Source: DATKCJ01 sp035513275 (GTDB lineage Bacteria; Verrucomicrobiota; Verrucomicrobiia; Opitutales; Opitutaceae). Taken from it: DNA of 64,000 nt. Location: contig DATKCJ010000300.1 in the NCBI GenBank assembly GCA_035513275.1, positions 7,076-71,075 on the forward strand, in the 5' to 3' direction. Of the stretch, positions 13,609-22,338 are shown one piece after another (positions within the stretch are counted from its first letter, which is position 1; each line of letters begins with the position of its first letter). Made by a program: the position numbers and the translations under genes. The notes beneath the pieces were generated by a model. That model was not told the origin of the DNA. It did not search any database and saw only the letters and a program-made list of their open reading frames with translations.

Positions 13609-15162
13609 ATGAATACCCCGTGCGGACACTCCACTTCCGTCTGGATGGCCACGGTTTCGCGGCCCGAATTTTCCGGCCTGACGCGGAATGAGCGTGCGGA
13701 CGTCTGCATCGTAGGCGCGGGAATCTCGGGGCTGACAACGGCGTATCTCCTGGGCAATGCGGGCAAGTCCGTCATCGTGCTGGAGGATGGTGTGATCGGC
13801 TCGGGTGAAACCCAGCGGACAACCGCGCATCTCGTCACCGCGCTCGACGACCGCTACGTCAAGCTCGCGCGCTTGCATGGTGAAGACGGGGCGCGGCTTG
13901 CGGCGGAAAGTCATGCCGCGGCAATCGACACGATCGAGCGGATCGTGCGCGAGGAGAAGATCGACTGCGATTTCGAGCGCGTGGACGGTTATCTTTTCAA
14001 CGCGCCGGATCAATCGGACGACCCGCTCGATAGCGAGCTGGTCGCCGCACGCCGTGCCGGCCTGACGGACATCGAACTCGTCGACCGCGCGCCGCTGCCT
14101 GCCTTCGACACCGGTCGTGCGCTGCGTTTCCGCCGCCAGGCCCAGTTTCATCCGCTCAAGTATCTCGACGCTCTCGCGAAGTGCATCGCCCGCCACGGCG
14201 GACGCATCTTCACCAACACGCATGCCACAAAGATCGAGGGTGGAGAGTCGGCGCACGTCGATACGCGCAATGGCAAAACCGTCACCTGCGACGCGATCGT
14301 CGTGGCTACCAACACGCCGGTCATCGACCGGCTCGTCGTTCACACAAAGCAGGCTGCCTACCGGTCCTACGTGATCGGTATTGAGGTGCCGGCCGGGACG
14401 GTGCCGAAGGCGCTGTATTGGGATACGTGTGATCCCTACCATTATGTGCGGCTCGTCGCCGCCGCGGCGGACAGCCCGCCTCCCGCCCACGATCTGCTGA
14501 TCGTCGGTGGCGAAGACCACAAAACCGGCCAGGCCGACGATGCGGACACGCGATACACGCAACTCGAGCGATGGACGCGCGAGCGATTCGCACAGGCAGG
14601 GGAAATTCGCTTTCGCTGGTCGGGCCAGGTCATGGAGCCCGTGGACGGACTGGCCTTCATCGGCCGGAACCCCATGGACCACGACAACGTCTACCTCGTG
14701 ACCGGTGATTCCGGGAACGGACTGACGCACGGCACGATCGCGGGATTGTTGCTCACGGATCTCATTACGGGCAACGAGAGCCCGTGGGCGCAACTTTACA
14801 GCCCTTCGCGAGTGTCGCTCGCAGCCACCGGCGAGTTCGCGAAGGAAACAGCCAACATGGCGGCGCAATACGTGGACTGGCTTACAGCCGGCGACGTGAA
14901 GCGAGCCGAGCTCGTTGCTCCCAGCACCGGCGCCATCGTGCGTCACGGACTCGCCAAGGTCGCAGTCTACAGCGAGGCCGACGGAACGCTCCACGAATAC
15001 TCCGCTGTGTGTCCGCACCTCGGGGCCATCGTCGCGTGGAATGACGCCGAGAAGACGTGGGACTGCCCCGCGCACGGTTCGCGCTTCAATTGCCGCGGGC
15101 ACGTCCTGAACGGGCCGGCCAATACAAATCTTCAGCCGGTCGCCGCCGCCGCGCACACATAA
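13609..15162 (+). CDS. FAD-dependent oxidoreductase with C-terminal Rieske [2Fe-2S] domain
   Basis: 517 residues. A dinucleotide-binding start (VCIVGAGISGLTTAYLLG, residues 32-49) and a DAO/glycine-oxidase-type FAD fold extend to about residue 420, with a second FAD motif (GLAFIGRNP...VYLVTGDSGNGLTHG) near 350-370. The last 95 residues are a Rieske domain with both ligand pairs intact: C468-P-H470 and C486-P-A-H489 (CPHLG, CPAHGS). Such fusions usually transfer electrons from a flavin to an iron-sulfur centre; the substrate is unknown. No signal peptide, so it is cytoplasmic. It sits between the membrane protein and katE and probably belongs to the oxidative-stress set. Confidence 0.88.
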   Translation: MNTPCGHSTSVWMATVSRPEFSGLTRNERADVCIVGAGISGLTTAYLLGNAGKSVIVLEDGVIGSGETQRTTAHLVTALDDRYVKLARLHGEDGARLAAESHAAAIDTIERIVREEKIDCDFERVDGYLFNAPDQSDDPLDSELVAARRAGLTDIELVDRAPLPAFDTGRALRFRRQAQFHPLKYLDALAKCIARHGGRIFTNTHATKIEGGESAHVDTRNGKTVTCDAIVVATNTPVIDRLVVHTKQAAYRSYVIGIEVPAGTVPKALYWDTCDPYHYVRLVAAAADSPPPAHDLLIVGGEDHKTGQADDADTRYTQLERWTRERFAQAGEIRFRWSGQVMEPVDGLAFIGRNPMDHDNVYLVTGDSGNGLTHGTIAGLLLTDLITGNESPWAQLYSPSRVSLAATGEFAKETANMAAQYVDWLTAGDVKRAELVAPSTGAIVRHGLAKVAVYSEADGTLHEYSAVCPHLGAIVAWNDAEKTWDCPAHGSRFNCRGHVLNGPANTNLQPVAAAAHT

Positions 15163-15227
15163 CTCCGCCGCCGCTCACACCGGCGCGCGTGTGCGGGCCC
15201 GGTGCGCTGCGAGGGTGACTCCATCTT

Positions 15228-17333
15228 ATGGCTAAAAAATCCAAAATCTCGAGCGCCAGGAAATCCAAAGCTTCAACGCCGGCCCTGTCGCGCACGGCGG
15301 AGCTGCATCAGACAACGAATGACGGCGCCAATTCGCTGACGACGAATCACGGCCTCGCCATCTCGGACAATCAGAATTCTCTCAAGGCCGGCGAGCGCGG
15401 CCCGACGTTGCTCGAGGACTTTGTCCTTCGGGAGAAGATCACGCATTTCGATCACGAGCGGATTCCCGAGCGGATCGTTCACGCGCGTGGCTCGGGCGCC
15501 CATGGCTACTTTCAGGTCTATGAGTCGCTCGGGGACATCACGAAGGCGGAGTTTCTCAACGATCCGAAAGTGAAGACGGAAGTCTTCGTGCGCCTTTCCA
15601 CCGTCGCGGGCGGCGCGGGATCGGGCGATCTGCCGCGCGACGTGCGCGGCTTCGCGGTGAAGTTCTACACCTCCGAGGGCAACTACGACCTCGTGGGAAA
15701 CAACATCCCCGTTTTCTTCATTCAAGATGCGATGAAGTTTCCCGACCTCGTGCACGCGGTGAAAATGGAGCCGGATCGCGGCTTCCCGCAGGCGGCTTCG
15801 GCGCACGACACGTTTTGGGATTTCGTGACGCTGACCCCTGAATCGATGCACATGCTGATGTGGATCATGTCCGACCGCGCCATCCCGCGTTCGCTTCGGA
15901 TGATCGAAGGTTTCGGCGTGCACACATTCCGGATGATCGATGCCGCAGGCGCTTCGCGTTTTGTGAAGTTTCACTGGCGGCCCAAGATCGGCGCCGCGGC
16001 GGTGCTGTGGGACGAGGCGGTGAAGATCAATGGCGCGGACCCGGATTTTCATCGGCGTGATTTGTGGGAAGCGATCGACAAGGGCGACTTCCCGGAGTGG
16101 GAACTGTCGCTGCAAGTGTTCGATCAAGAGACGGCGGACAAACTGGACTTCGACGTCCTCGACGCGACGAAGCTCATCCCGGAGGAAATCATTCCGCTCC
16201 GCATCGTCGGAAAAATGGTGCTCAACCGCAACCCGGACAACTTCTTCGCCGAGACCGAACAGGTGGCATTTCTCCCGACGAACCTGGTGCCCGGCATCGA
16301 TTTTTCGAATGACCCGCTGCTTCAGGGCCGGCTCTTCTCCTATCAGGACACACAGCTCAGCCGGCTCGGCGGCCCCAACTTCCATCAGATTCCGGTCAAC
16401 GCTCCGCGTTGCCCGATGCACAACTTCCAGCGCGACGGCCTGCGGCAGATGCAGGTGCCGAAAGGCCGCGTGAACTACGAGCCCAACTCACTCGGTGAAG
16501 GCGGCCCGCGGGAAAATCCAACAGGCGGCTTCACGAGCCAACCGGAGCCGCTCGACGGAGTTAAGCTGCGCAAGCGCTCGGAGACGTTTGCCGATCACTA
16601 CTCCCAGGCCCGGCTCTTCTTCCATTCGATGACCGAGCCGGAGCAAAGGCACATCGTCAGTGCGTTTGCCTTCGAGCTCGGCAAGGTCGAGACCAAGGCG
16701 ATCCGGCAGCGCATGCTCGGTCACCTCGCGAACGTCGATGCCTCGCTACACGATCACGTCGCCGAGGCGCTCGGCATGAGAGGGCAGGCTGAGACGATTC
16801 AGCCCGCAGTGAAGCCGCGCGATCTCGCGCCCTCACCGACGCTGAGTTTGATCGGCAAAGCGAAGCCCACCCTGGCCGGCCGAAAAATCGGCGTGTTGGT
16901 CACGGATGGTTTTGATCCCGAACTCCTCGCCGCCGTGCGGCGCATGGCGAATGCAGAAAAAGCCGGATGCGTCGTGATCGCTCCCAAGGTCGGCGGCGTG
17001 AAGGACGCTGAGGACGCCCACGTGGCAGCCGACTTCGCCATCACGGCCGCGCCCTCCGTGTTTTTCGATGCCGTCGCGATCCTTGCCTCGTCAGCCGGTG
17101 CGGCGGATCTGTCCACGCAGGCCGCCGCGGTCGATTGGGTAAGCGACGCTTTCGCGCATCTGAAAGTCATCGCCCACACCACTGAGGCGAAACCGTTGAT
17201 GGCTCGCGCCGGCGTGAAACCGGATGACGGTGTCATCGCGCTGGCCGGAAAGAACGCGGTCGGTGCCTTTGTCAAAATGGCGAAGGCGGGCCGCATCTGG
17301 GACCGCGAACCGTCGTTACGCCGGCCCGGATAA
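15228..17333 (+). CDS. katE: Large-subunit catalase (HPII/KatE type) with DJ-1/PfpI-like C-terminal domain
   Basis: 701 residues, the length of clade II catalases. It decomposes hydrogen peroxide. Active-site features are visible: His85 in [12 protein letters not shown], the Asn in [11 protein letters not shown] (about 158-159), and the proximal haem Tyr in [18 protein letters not shown] near residue 370. Residues 545-701 are the class-I amidotransferase-like domain ([18 protein letters not shown]) found at the end of HPII enzymes. The N-terminal 30 residues are Lys/Ser-rich. It lies 65 bases after the FAD-Rieske gene and 52 before Ku, tying peroxide defence to double-strand break repair. Confidence 0.95.
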   Translation: MAKKSKISSARKSKASTPALSRTAELHQTTNDGANSLTTNHGLAISDNQNSLKAGERGPTLLEDFVLREKITHFDHERIPERIVHARGSGAHGYFQVYESLGDITKAEFLNDPKVKTEVFVRLSTVAGGAGSGDLPRDVRGFAVKFYTSEGNYDLVGNNIPVFFIQDAMKFPDLVHAVKMEPDRGFPQAASAHDTFWDFVTLTPESMHMLMWIMSDRAIPRSLRMIEGFGVHTFRMIDAAGASRFVKFHWRPKIGAAAVLWDEAVKINGADPDFHRRDLWEAIDKGDFPEWELSLQVFDQETADKLDFDVLDATKLIPEEIIPLRIVGKMVLNRNPDNFFAETEQVAFLPTNLVPGIDFSNDPLLQGRLFSYQDTQLSRLGGPNFHQIPVNAPRCPMHNFQRDGLRQMQVPKGRVNYEPNSLGEGGPRENPTGGFTSQPEPLDGVKLRKRSETFADHYSQARLFFHSMTEPEQRHIVSAFAFELGKVETKAIRQRMLGHLANVDASLHDHVAEALGMRGQAETIQPAVKPRDLAPSPTLSLIGKAKPTLAGRKIGVLVTDGFDPELLAAVRRMANAEKAGCVVIAPKVGGVKDAEDAHVAADFAITAAPSVFFDAVAILASSAGAADLSTQAAAVDWVSDAFAHLKVIAHTTEAKPLMARAGVKPDDGVIALAGKNAVGAFVKMAKAGRIWDREPSLRRPG

Positions 17334-17385
17334 AGAACAGATCACGCTAGCACCACTTCATCTCTCTCGATTTTTCCATACCACC

Positions 17386-18219
17386 ATGCGCGCAATCTGG
17401 ACAGGCTCCATCAGCTTCGGACTCGTGAACATTCCCGTGGCGCTGCAGACCGCCAGCCGTTCGGAGGAGCTGAAGTTCAAGATGCTCCGCAACGGCGACC
17501 TCAGCCCGATCAACTACAAGCGCGTGGCTGAACTCGACGGCAAGGAGGTGCCGTGGGATCAGATCGTGAAGGGCTACGAGTATGAGAAGGGAAAATTCGT
17601 CGTGCTGAAGGACGAGGACTTCAAGCGCGTGGATCTCGAAGCAGCCGACACGATCGAGATCGTCGACTTCGTCGAGGTGGCGCAGATCAATTCGGTTTAC
17701 TTCTACAAACCGTATTACCTGCAGCCGCTCAAAGGCGGCGGTGGGGCCTATCATCTGTTGCGAGAGGTTCTGGAAGACACGGGGAAGGCCGGCATCGCGA
17801 AGGTCATCATCAAGACCCGCCAGCATCTCGCGGCCGTGAAGGCAAACGGCGATCTCCTCGTGCTCGAACTCATGCGCTTCGCCGACGAGCTGGTGGATCC
17901 GGCGAAGATAACGATTCCCGCGGAGAAGCGCCTCGGCGCGCGGGAACTGACCATGGCCAAAACGCTTGTGAACCAGATGAGTGAGAAGTGGGACCCGGAG
18001 CGCTACACCGACGAATACCGTTCCGCGCTCATGAAGCTCATCGACAAGAAGGTCGCCAGCGGTGGCAAGGAGTTGCCGGGTGGTGGAAGCACCTCGAAGA
18101 AGCGCGCGACAAACGTCATCGACCTCGCTGCCGTGCTTCAGCAAAGCCTCAAGGACGCGAGCCAGGAAAAGAAAGCGGCCACCGCTTCGAAAAAGAAGCC
18201 GCGTAAGAAAGCGGCGTAG
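17386..18219 (+). CDS. ku: Ku protein (NHEJ DNA-end binding)
   Basis: 277 residues, normal for bacterial Ku. It begins MRAIWTGSISFGLVNIPVAL, the family's standard start, and contains VDFVEVAQINSVYFYKPYYL, LVLELMRFADELVDP and LTMAKTLVNQMSEKWDPERY. The C-terminal 40 residues are a Lys/Ala-rich tail (KKAATASKKKPRKKAA), as in Ku proteins whose tails bind DNA and stimulate LigD. Ku forms a ring homodimer on broken DNA ends. The ATG at 17386 fixes this conserved start. The LigD polymerase gene follows after 17 bases. Confidence 0.95.
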   Translation: MRAIWTGSISFGLVNIPVALQTASRSEELKFKMLRNGDLSPINYKRVAELDGKEVPWDQIVKGYEYEKGKFVVLKDEDFKRVDLEAADTIEIVDFVEVAQINSVYFYKPYYLQPLKGGGGAYHLLREVLEDTGKAGIAKVIIKTRQHLAAVKANGDLLVLELMRFADELVDPAKITIPAEKRLGARELTMAKTLVNQMSEKWDPERYTDEYRSALMKLIDKKVASGGKELPGGGSTSKKRATNVIDLAAVLQQSLKDASQEKKAATASKKKPRKKAA

Positions 18220-18236
18220 CGCCCCGCGTCCGCACG

Positions 18237-19748
18237 ATGGCAGCCGCGGCAAAGGTGAAGCGGGAGGTGAAGTTCACCAACCTCGACAAGGTCTTCTTCC
18301 CGACGGGCAAATTCACGAAGGGCGACCTGATCGGCTACTACGTGGACGTTGCGCCGTTCATTCTCCCACATCTTAAGAACCGCCCAGTGACGCTGATTCG
18401 ATTTCCGGACGGCTTTAGCGGCGAGAGGTTTTACGAGAAGAATGCGCCTAAGTTCGCGCCACCGTGGATCAAAACCTTCGCGGTCGCGCGTCGGCGTGAA
18501 CAGGGGGAGACCAACTACATCCTGATCAATGACGCGCCGACACTCGCGTGGTGCGCCAACATCGCCGCGATCGAACTTCATACTTTTCTGCATTGCGCGC
18601 CGAAACTCGAGCAACCGACGTGCGTGGCCTTCGATCTCGATCCCGGAGAGGGCGCCGACATTCTGACCTGCGCGCGCGTGGCGTTCCTAGTGAAGGAGCT
18701 GCTGGACACGCTCGGACTCGAATCGTTTCCCAAGGTCTCCGGCTCGAAAGGCATCCAGCTCTACGTGCCGCTGAATCTGAAGGTGACTTACGATGCCACC
18801 GGCGCTTTCGCGAATGCTGTCGCACAACTGCTGGAGAAACAGCATCCCGAACTGGTTGTAAGCCAGATGGCCAAGGTGCGCAGGAAAGGCCGCGTCTTTA
18901 TCGATTGGAGCCAGAACTCCCGCTCGAAAACGACGGTGTCCGTTTACTCGGTGCGCGGGAAACGCGACACGCCGTTCGTCTCGATGCCCGTGACTTGGGA
19001 GGAATTGCGGCGTGCGTTGAAGGGAAAGAAGACCGCATCGTTCTCCTTCACACCCGCCGAGGCACTCAGGCGCTTGAAGAAGGTCGGCGATTTGTTCGCT
19101 CCTGTGCTCACCCTCAAACAATCGCTCCCCAAAGCCTTCGCGTCGCAGCAAGCGCCGACGGAGCCATCGCTGAAACGTTACGCTGAGAAGCGGGATTTCT
19201 CCAAGACGCGAGAGCCGTCGGCTGCGCTTGTTCGCCGCACAAAGTCGAAGGCGGTCGGCCGGTTTGTGATTCAAAAACACGCTGCGTCTCACCTCCACTA
19301 TGATTTCCGCCTGGAGATGGAAGGAACGTTGAAATCGTGGGCCGTGCCCAAAGGCGTGCCTACGGATCTCGGCGTGAAGCGGTCGGCCTTCGCCGTCGAA
19401 GACCATCCCGTCGGTTACCTGAAGTTCGAAGGCACCATTCCCAAGGGTGAATACGGCGGCGGCACCGTCATGGTCTGGGACATCGGAACGTATCATCTCC
19501 TCAGTGGAAGCGTGGCCGAAGGCAGTCTGAAGCTGGAGCTGCATGGCAAGAAACTGAAAGGCGAGTGGCACATGTTCAAAATCCGCTCGGACGACGGGAA
19601 GGACGTTTGGTTAATCGCGAAATCCGGACGTCCCGCGAAAACAGTCACCGCGCGACAGGATGACAGCTCGGTGCTCACCCGGCGGTCCATGGCCCGCATC
19701 GCGAAAGACAACGACAGGCAGTGGAAAAATTCACGACGTGCGGCGTGA
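18237..19748 (+). CDS. ligD: LigD-type NHEJ protein: polymerase (primase) plus 3'-phosphoesterase, no ligase domain
   Basis: 503 residues with two domains. Residues 8-295 are the LigD polymerase/primase (POL) domain: VFFPTGKFTKGDLIGYY start, CVAFDLDPGEGA (the metal-binding Asp pair, about 131-136), SGSKGIQLYVPL, and the KVRRKGRVFIDWSQNSRSKT stretch. Residues 330-500 are the 3'-phosphoesterase (PE) domain (FVIQKHAASHLHYDFRLEME, then KSWAVPKGVP and GEYGGGTVMVWD). The ligase domain is missing; a separate ATP-dependent ligase is encoded convergently at 19731-20762 with an 18-base overlap of the 3' ends. Together with Ku it makes a complete two-protein end-joining system. Confidence 0.93.
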   Translation: MAAAAKVKREVKFTNLDKVFFPTGKFTKGDLIGYYVDVAPFILPHLKNRPVTLIRFPDGFSGERFYEKNAPKFAPPWIKTFAVARRREQGETNYILINDAPTLAWCANIAAIELHTFLHCAPKLEQPTCVAFDLDPGEGADILTCARVAFLVKELLDTLGLESFPKVSGSKGIQLYVPLNLKVTYDATGAFANAVAQLLEKQHPELVVSQMAKVRRKGRVFIDWSQNSRSKTTVSVYSVRGKRDTPFVSMPVTWEELRRALKGKKTASFSFTPAEALRRLKKVGDLFAPVLTLKQSLPKAFASQQAPTEPSLKRYAEKRDFSKTREPSAALVRRTKSKAVGRFVIQKHAASHLHYDFRLEMEGTLKSWAVPKGVPTDLGVKRSAFAVEDHPVGYLKFEGTIPKGEYGGGTVMVWDIGTYHLLSGSVAEGSLKLELHGKKLKGEWHMFKIRSDDGKDVWLIAKSGRPAKTVTARQDDSSVLTRRSMARIAKDNDRQWKNSRRAA

Positions 19749-20762
19749 CGATTTCTTGCGAGGAGGCACCAACGTAGCCTCGCGGCGGACCTGTGTGGCG
19801 CGCTTGTCCTTGCGCAGGCCGAGAAACACCGGCTGACGCAGCAGGCCATCGTGGGTCCATTCCGTAAACTTCACTTGAGCAACCAGGTCCGGTTTGAGCC
19901 ACGTAACCCCCCGCATCGCGGCGCTGTTCATGCCCTCGCCGAAACGTGGCTTTTTCTCCATCGGCAAATTGGCGAACGGACAAACCTTGCGCACCCGTTT
20001 CAAAAAGGTCGCGTGCAGCGACTGCAGCAGGGCGTGGTCGAATCCCGTTCCCACTTTTCCCGCGTAGATCAATTTACTCGCCTGGTAATATCCCACGAGG
20101 ATCGCACCGAAATACGGGCGGCTGTTTTTCGGCGGCGTGAAACCACCGATGACGAGTTCCTGTTCGGCGACGACCTTGCACTTCAGCCAGGCGCCGCTGC
20201 GCCGGTCCGCTTCGTAGCGCGAACCTGGCCGCTTCGCGATGATGCCTTCGAGTCCCTGTTGGCGCGCCGCTGCGAGCAGTTCGGCGGGTTCGACGAGGAA
20301 CACCGGCGAAAGCTGCACCGGCTTCGCGGCTTTTCCGGCAAGTGACACGAGATGCTTCCTGCGCTCCTCGAGCGGCGCATCGACGAGGGACCGCCCGTCC
20401 CGATGTAGGAGATCGAAAAGGTAGTAGACCAACTTCGGTCGCTCGCCCGGTAGGTCGCGCGCCTGCAGCAATTGGAACCTCGAGCGCCCGGCTTCGTCCA
20501 GCGCCACGATCTCGCCATCGAACACGCCGTTGCGGCACTTCAGTTTTCGCAACGCCTGAATGACCTCGGGAAAGTCCGCCGAGAGCGGCTTGTGATTGCG
20601 GGACCACAGCTCTGCTTCGCCATCGTTCAAAACTGCCACGGCCCGAAATCCGTCGAACTTGATCTCGCACTGCCACAAGCCCACGGGAATCTGCTCACGG
20701 CCCAGTGCCTTCATCGGCGTGATGAAGCGGGCAGGGGAGGAAGCGTGTGCGGACTTGGACAT
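19731..20762 (-). CDS. ATP-dependent DNA ligase (stand-alone LigD ligase module)
   Basis: 343 residues. Nucleotidyltransferase motifs are present in order: CEIKFDGFRA with Lys35 (K-x-D-G, the adenylated residue), LWSRNHKPLS, FDGEIVAL, LEGIIAKR and WLKCK. The rest is an OB-fold (ELVIGGFTPP, YAGKVGTGFD, PDLVAQVKFTEWTHDGLLR). This matches the ligase domain of LigD-type NHEJ proteins in sequence and length. It should seal breaks held by Ku and processed by the POL-PE protein. The gene runs opposite to the POL-PE gene with overlapping 3' ends. The C-terminus is basic (PPRKKSSRRTS). Confidence 0.93.
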   Translation of the reverse strand: MSKSAHASSPARFITPMKALGREQIPVGLWQCEIKFDGFRAVAVLNDGEAELWSRNHKPLSADFPEVIQALRKLKCRNGVFDGEIVALDEAGRSRFQLLQARDLPGERPKLVYYLFDLLHRDGRSLVDAPLEERRKHLVSLAGKAAKPVQLSPVFLVEPAELLAAARQQGLEGIIAKRPGSRYEADRRSGAWLKCKVVAEQELVIGGFTPPKNSRPYFGAILVGYYQASKLIYAGKVGTGFDHALLQSLHATFLKRVRKVCPFANLPMEKKPRFGEGMNSAAMRGVTWLKPDLVAQVKFTEWTHDGLLRQPVFLGLRKDKRATQVRREATLVPPRKKSSRRTS

Positions 20763-21084
20763 TCTGTGAGTGTTGGACGGGGCTGCCTATCCGAAGACCA
20801 CACAATGGCACCGGTGGTTCGCATTGGGAGTAGGAGGGTTCTGCCCCATGGCAGGAGATGTCCCTTTCGCGCATCCTCAACGCTTGCGAGAACCTGCGAA
20901 CCAACTCTCATCCGCGGCCGGCTCACCGTCTCCGACTGCGAGTGCGGGCCGAACGAGCCGACCCGCGCGATCGAATGCGAGCGTCTCTGATCCGGCTTCT
21001 TCTGACCGGACTCGCGACCGAAAAAGTTTTTCCGAAATGGAGCCAACTCAGGAACCGGCTCGGGAAAAAGAACACTCTTCTTCC
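20763..21084. other. Intergenic region between the divergent ligase and SRPBCC genes
   Basis: 322 bases. It contains a dispersed repeat (20830-20890) and probably divergent promoters. The open frame from 20770 into the SRPBCC gene looks non-coding until about 21037, where an alternative ATG lies 48 bases upstream of the chosen start. Confidence 0.5.
20830..20890. repeat. Dispersed repeat family 2, copy 1
   Basis: About 61 bases, GTAGGAGGGTTCTGCCCCAT then GGCAGGAGATGTC and GCGCATCCTCAACGCTTGCG. A second copy lies at 32292-32354 with about 85-90% identity, and weaker similarity continues downstream for some 80 bases. Confidence 0.8.
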
Positions 21085-21699
21085 ATGGCCAATGCGACCG
21101 TTAGAAAAGCTCCGCGCCGGAAATCTTCCGTGGCGGCTCCAAGCAAGAATCCATCCGCCGGGATATCAGTCCCCGGCAACCAAGGGCCGCGCATCGTGCG
21201 CGCCGTCACTATCCGCAAGCCGGCGTCCGAACTCTATGCCTTCTGGCGCGACATCGAGAATCTCGAGCGCGTCATCGAGGCTAAGGTGAGCATCACCGCC
21301 GTCTCCGCTGACGAGTCGCACTGGAAAGTCACCATGCCGACCGGCATAGTCGAGTGGCATTCCCTGATCATCAACGACAAGCCCGGCGCGCTGATCGCGT
21401 GGCGCTCGCGCGAGGGCACCGATGTGCCCAACGCGGGCTCCGTGCGGTTCGACGCGGCTCCTGGTGGCGAAGGCACGGAGGTCACCGTGGCTCTCGAATA
21501 CGATCCACCCGGAGGAAAGCTTGGAAAGCTGATAGCGAAACTCAGCGGCGAGGACGCCGGCCTTCAGGTGGATATCGCGCTCAAGCGCCTGAAGGCGCTG
21601 ATGGAGGCAGATGAGATTCCCACGACCAAGAAGCGATCCGTCAGCGGGCCCAAGCCTCGGCGAAAGGGAAAAAATGAAGCAGCTGCCCTGGCCCTTTGA
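21085..21699 (+). CDS. SRPBCC-family (polyketide cyclase/dehydrase-like) protein
   Basis: 204 residues. Residues 50-160 show the START/SRPBCC pattern: IVRAVTIRKPASELYAFWRD, IENLERVIEAKVSITAVS, ESHWKVTMPTG, IEWxSLIINDKPGALIAWRS, RFDAAPGGEGTEVTVALEYD, then PPGGKLGKLIAKLSGED. These helix-grip folds bind hydrophobic ligands. This subgroup (cyclase/dehydrase with a SRGTxVxxxLxYxPPGGxLG motif) often occurs with stress genes; its ligand is unknown. Both ends are basic and disordered. ATG at 21085 is the start just before the folded region; ATG at 21037 is possible. Confidence 0.8.
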   Translation: MANATVRKAPRRKSSVAAPSKNPSAGISVPGNQGPRIVRAVTIRKPASELYAFWRDIENLERVIEAKVSITAVSADESHWKVTMPTGIVEWHSLIINDKPGALIAWRSREGTDVPNAGSVRFDAAPGGEGTEVTVALEYDPPGGKLGKLIAKLSGEDAGLQVDIALKRLKALMEADEIPTTKKRSVSGPKPRRKGKNEAAALAL

Positions 21700-21724
21700 C
21701 CGCGGATCACAAATCCATCCACTC

Positions 21725-22240
21725 ATGAAAAAAATAACCACCCCACACGACCTTCTGGTCGAAGAACTCAAAGACCTCCATAGCGCCGAGACCCAGCTCC
21801 TCACGGCTCTTCCTAAAATGGCCGAAGCCGCGTCGAGCGAGGAACTCCGCGAGGCGTTCGTGACCCACTGCGAACAAACCCAAGTCCACGTCGAGCGCCT
21901 CGAGAAAATCGGCCAGATGCTCGGCGAAGTCATGACCGGCAAGGAATGCAAGGCGATGGCCGGCCTGGTCGCTGAAGGTGCGGAAGTCATCGACGAGGAT
22001 GCCGAGCCGGTGATGCGCGACCTTGCACTCATCGGGGCGGCGCAGAAAGCGGAGCATTACGAAATCGCCGGCTACGGCACAACCCGCACGCTGGCGGAAC
22101 TCGCCGGCGAGGATGACATCGCGGAAATCCTGCAGGAGACGCTCGATGAAGAAGGGGAGACTGACGAGCGGTTGACCGACATTGCCGCGAACATGGATCT
22201 CGGCGTGCCGGCGATCGATGCGGACGAAGACAACACCTAA
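21725..22240 (+). CDS. YciE-like ferritin-family protein (DUF892), paralogue 3
   Basis: 171 residues. It carries LLVEELKDLHSAETQLLTAL, PKMAEAASSEELREAF, QVHVERLEKIGQML, GKECKAMAGLVAEGAEVI and KAEHYEIAGYGTTRTLAELA. It is more acidic than the other two, with an Asp/Glu-rich tail (VPAIDADEDNT). Located 25 bases after the SRPBCC gene and therefore likely in its operon. Three paralogues within 12 kb suggest repeated duplication and specialisation within the stress island. Confidence 0.88.
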   Translation: MKKITTPHDLLVEELKDLHSAETQLLTALPKMAEAASSEELREAFVTHCEQTQVHVERLEKIGQMLGEVMTGKECKAMAGLVAEGAEVIDEDAEPVMRDLALIGAAQKAEHYEIAGYGTTRTLAELAGEDDIAEILQETLDEEGETDERLTDIAANMDLGVPAIDADEDNT

Positions 22241-22338
22241 ACCGTTTCGCTCTCGGGCGTCATCATCTCAGGAGACTCATGCATCTCCCCTTTACGCGAT
22301 GTTGAATGGGGGGATGACCAGACAGCGGGTAACCGGCC

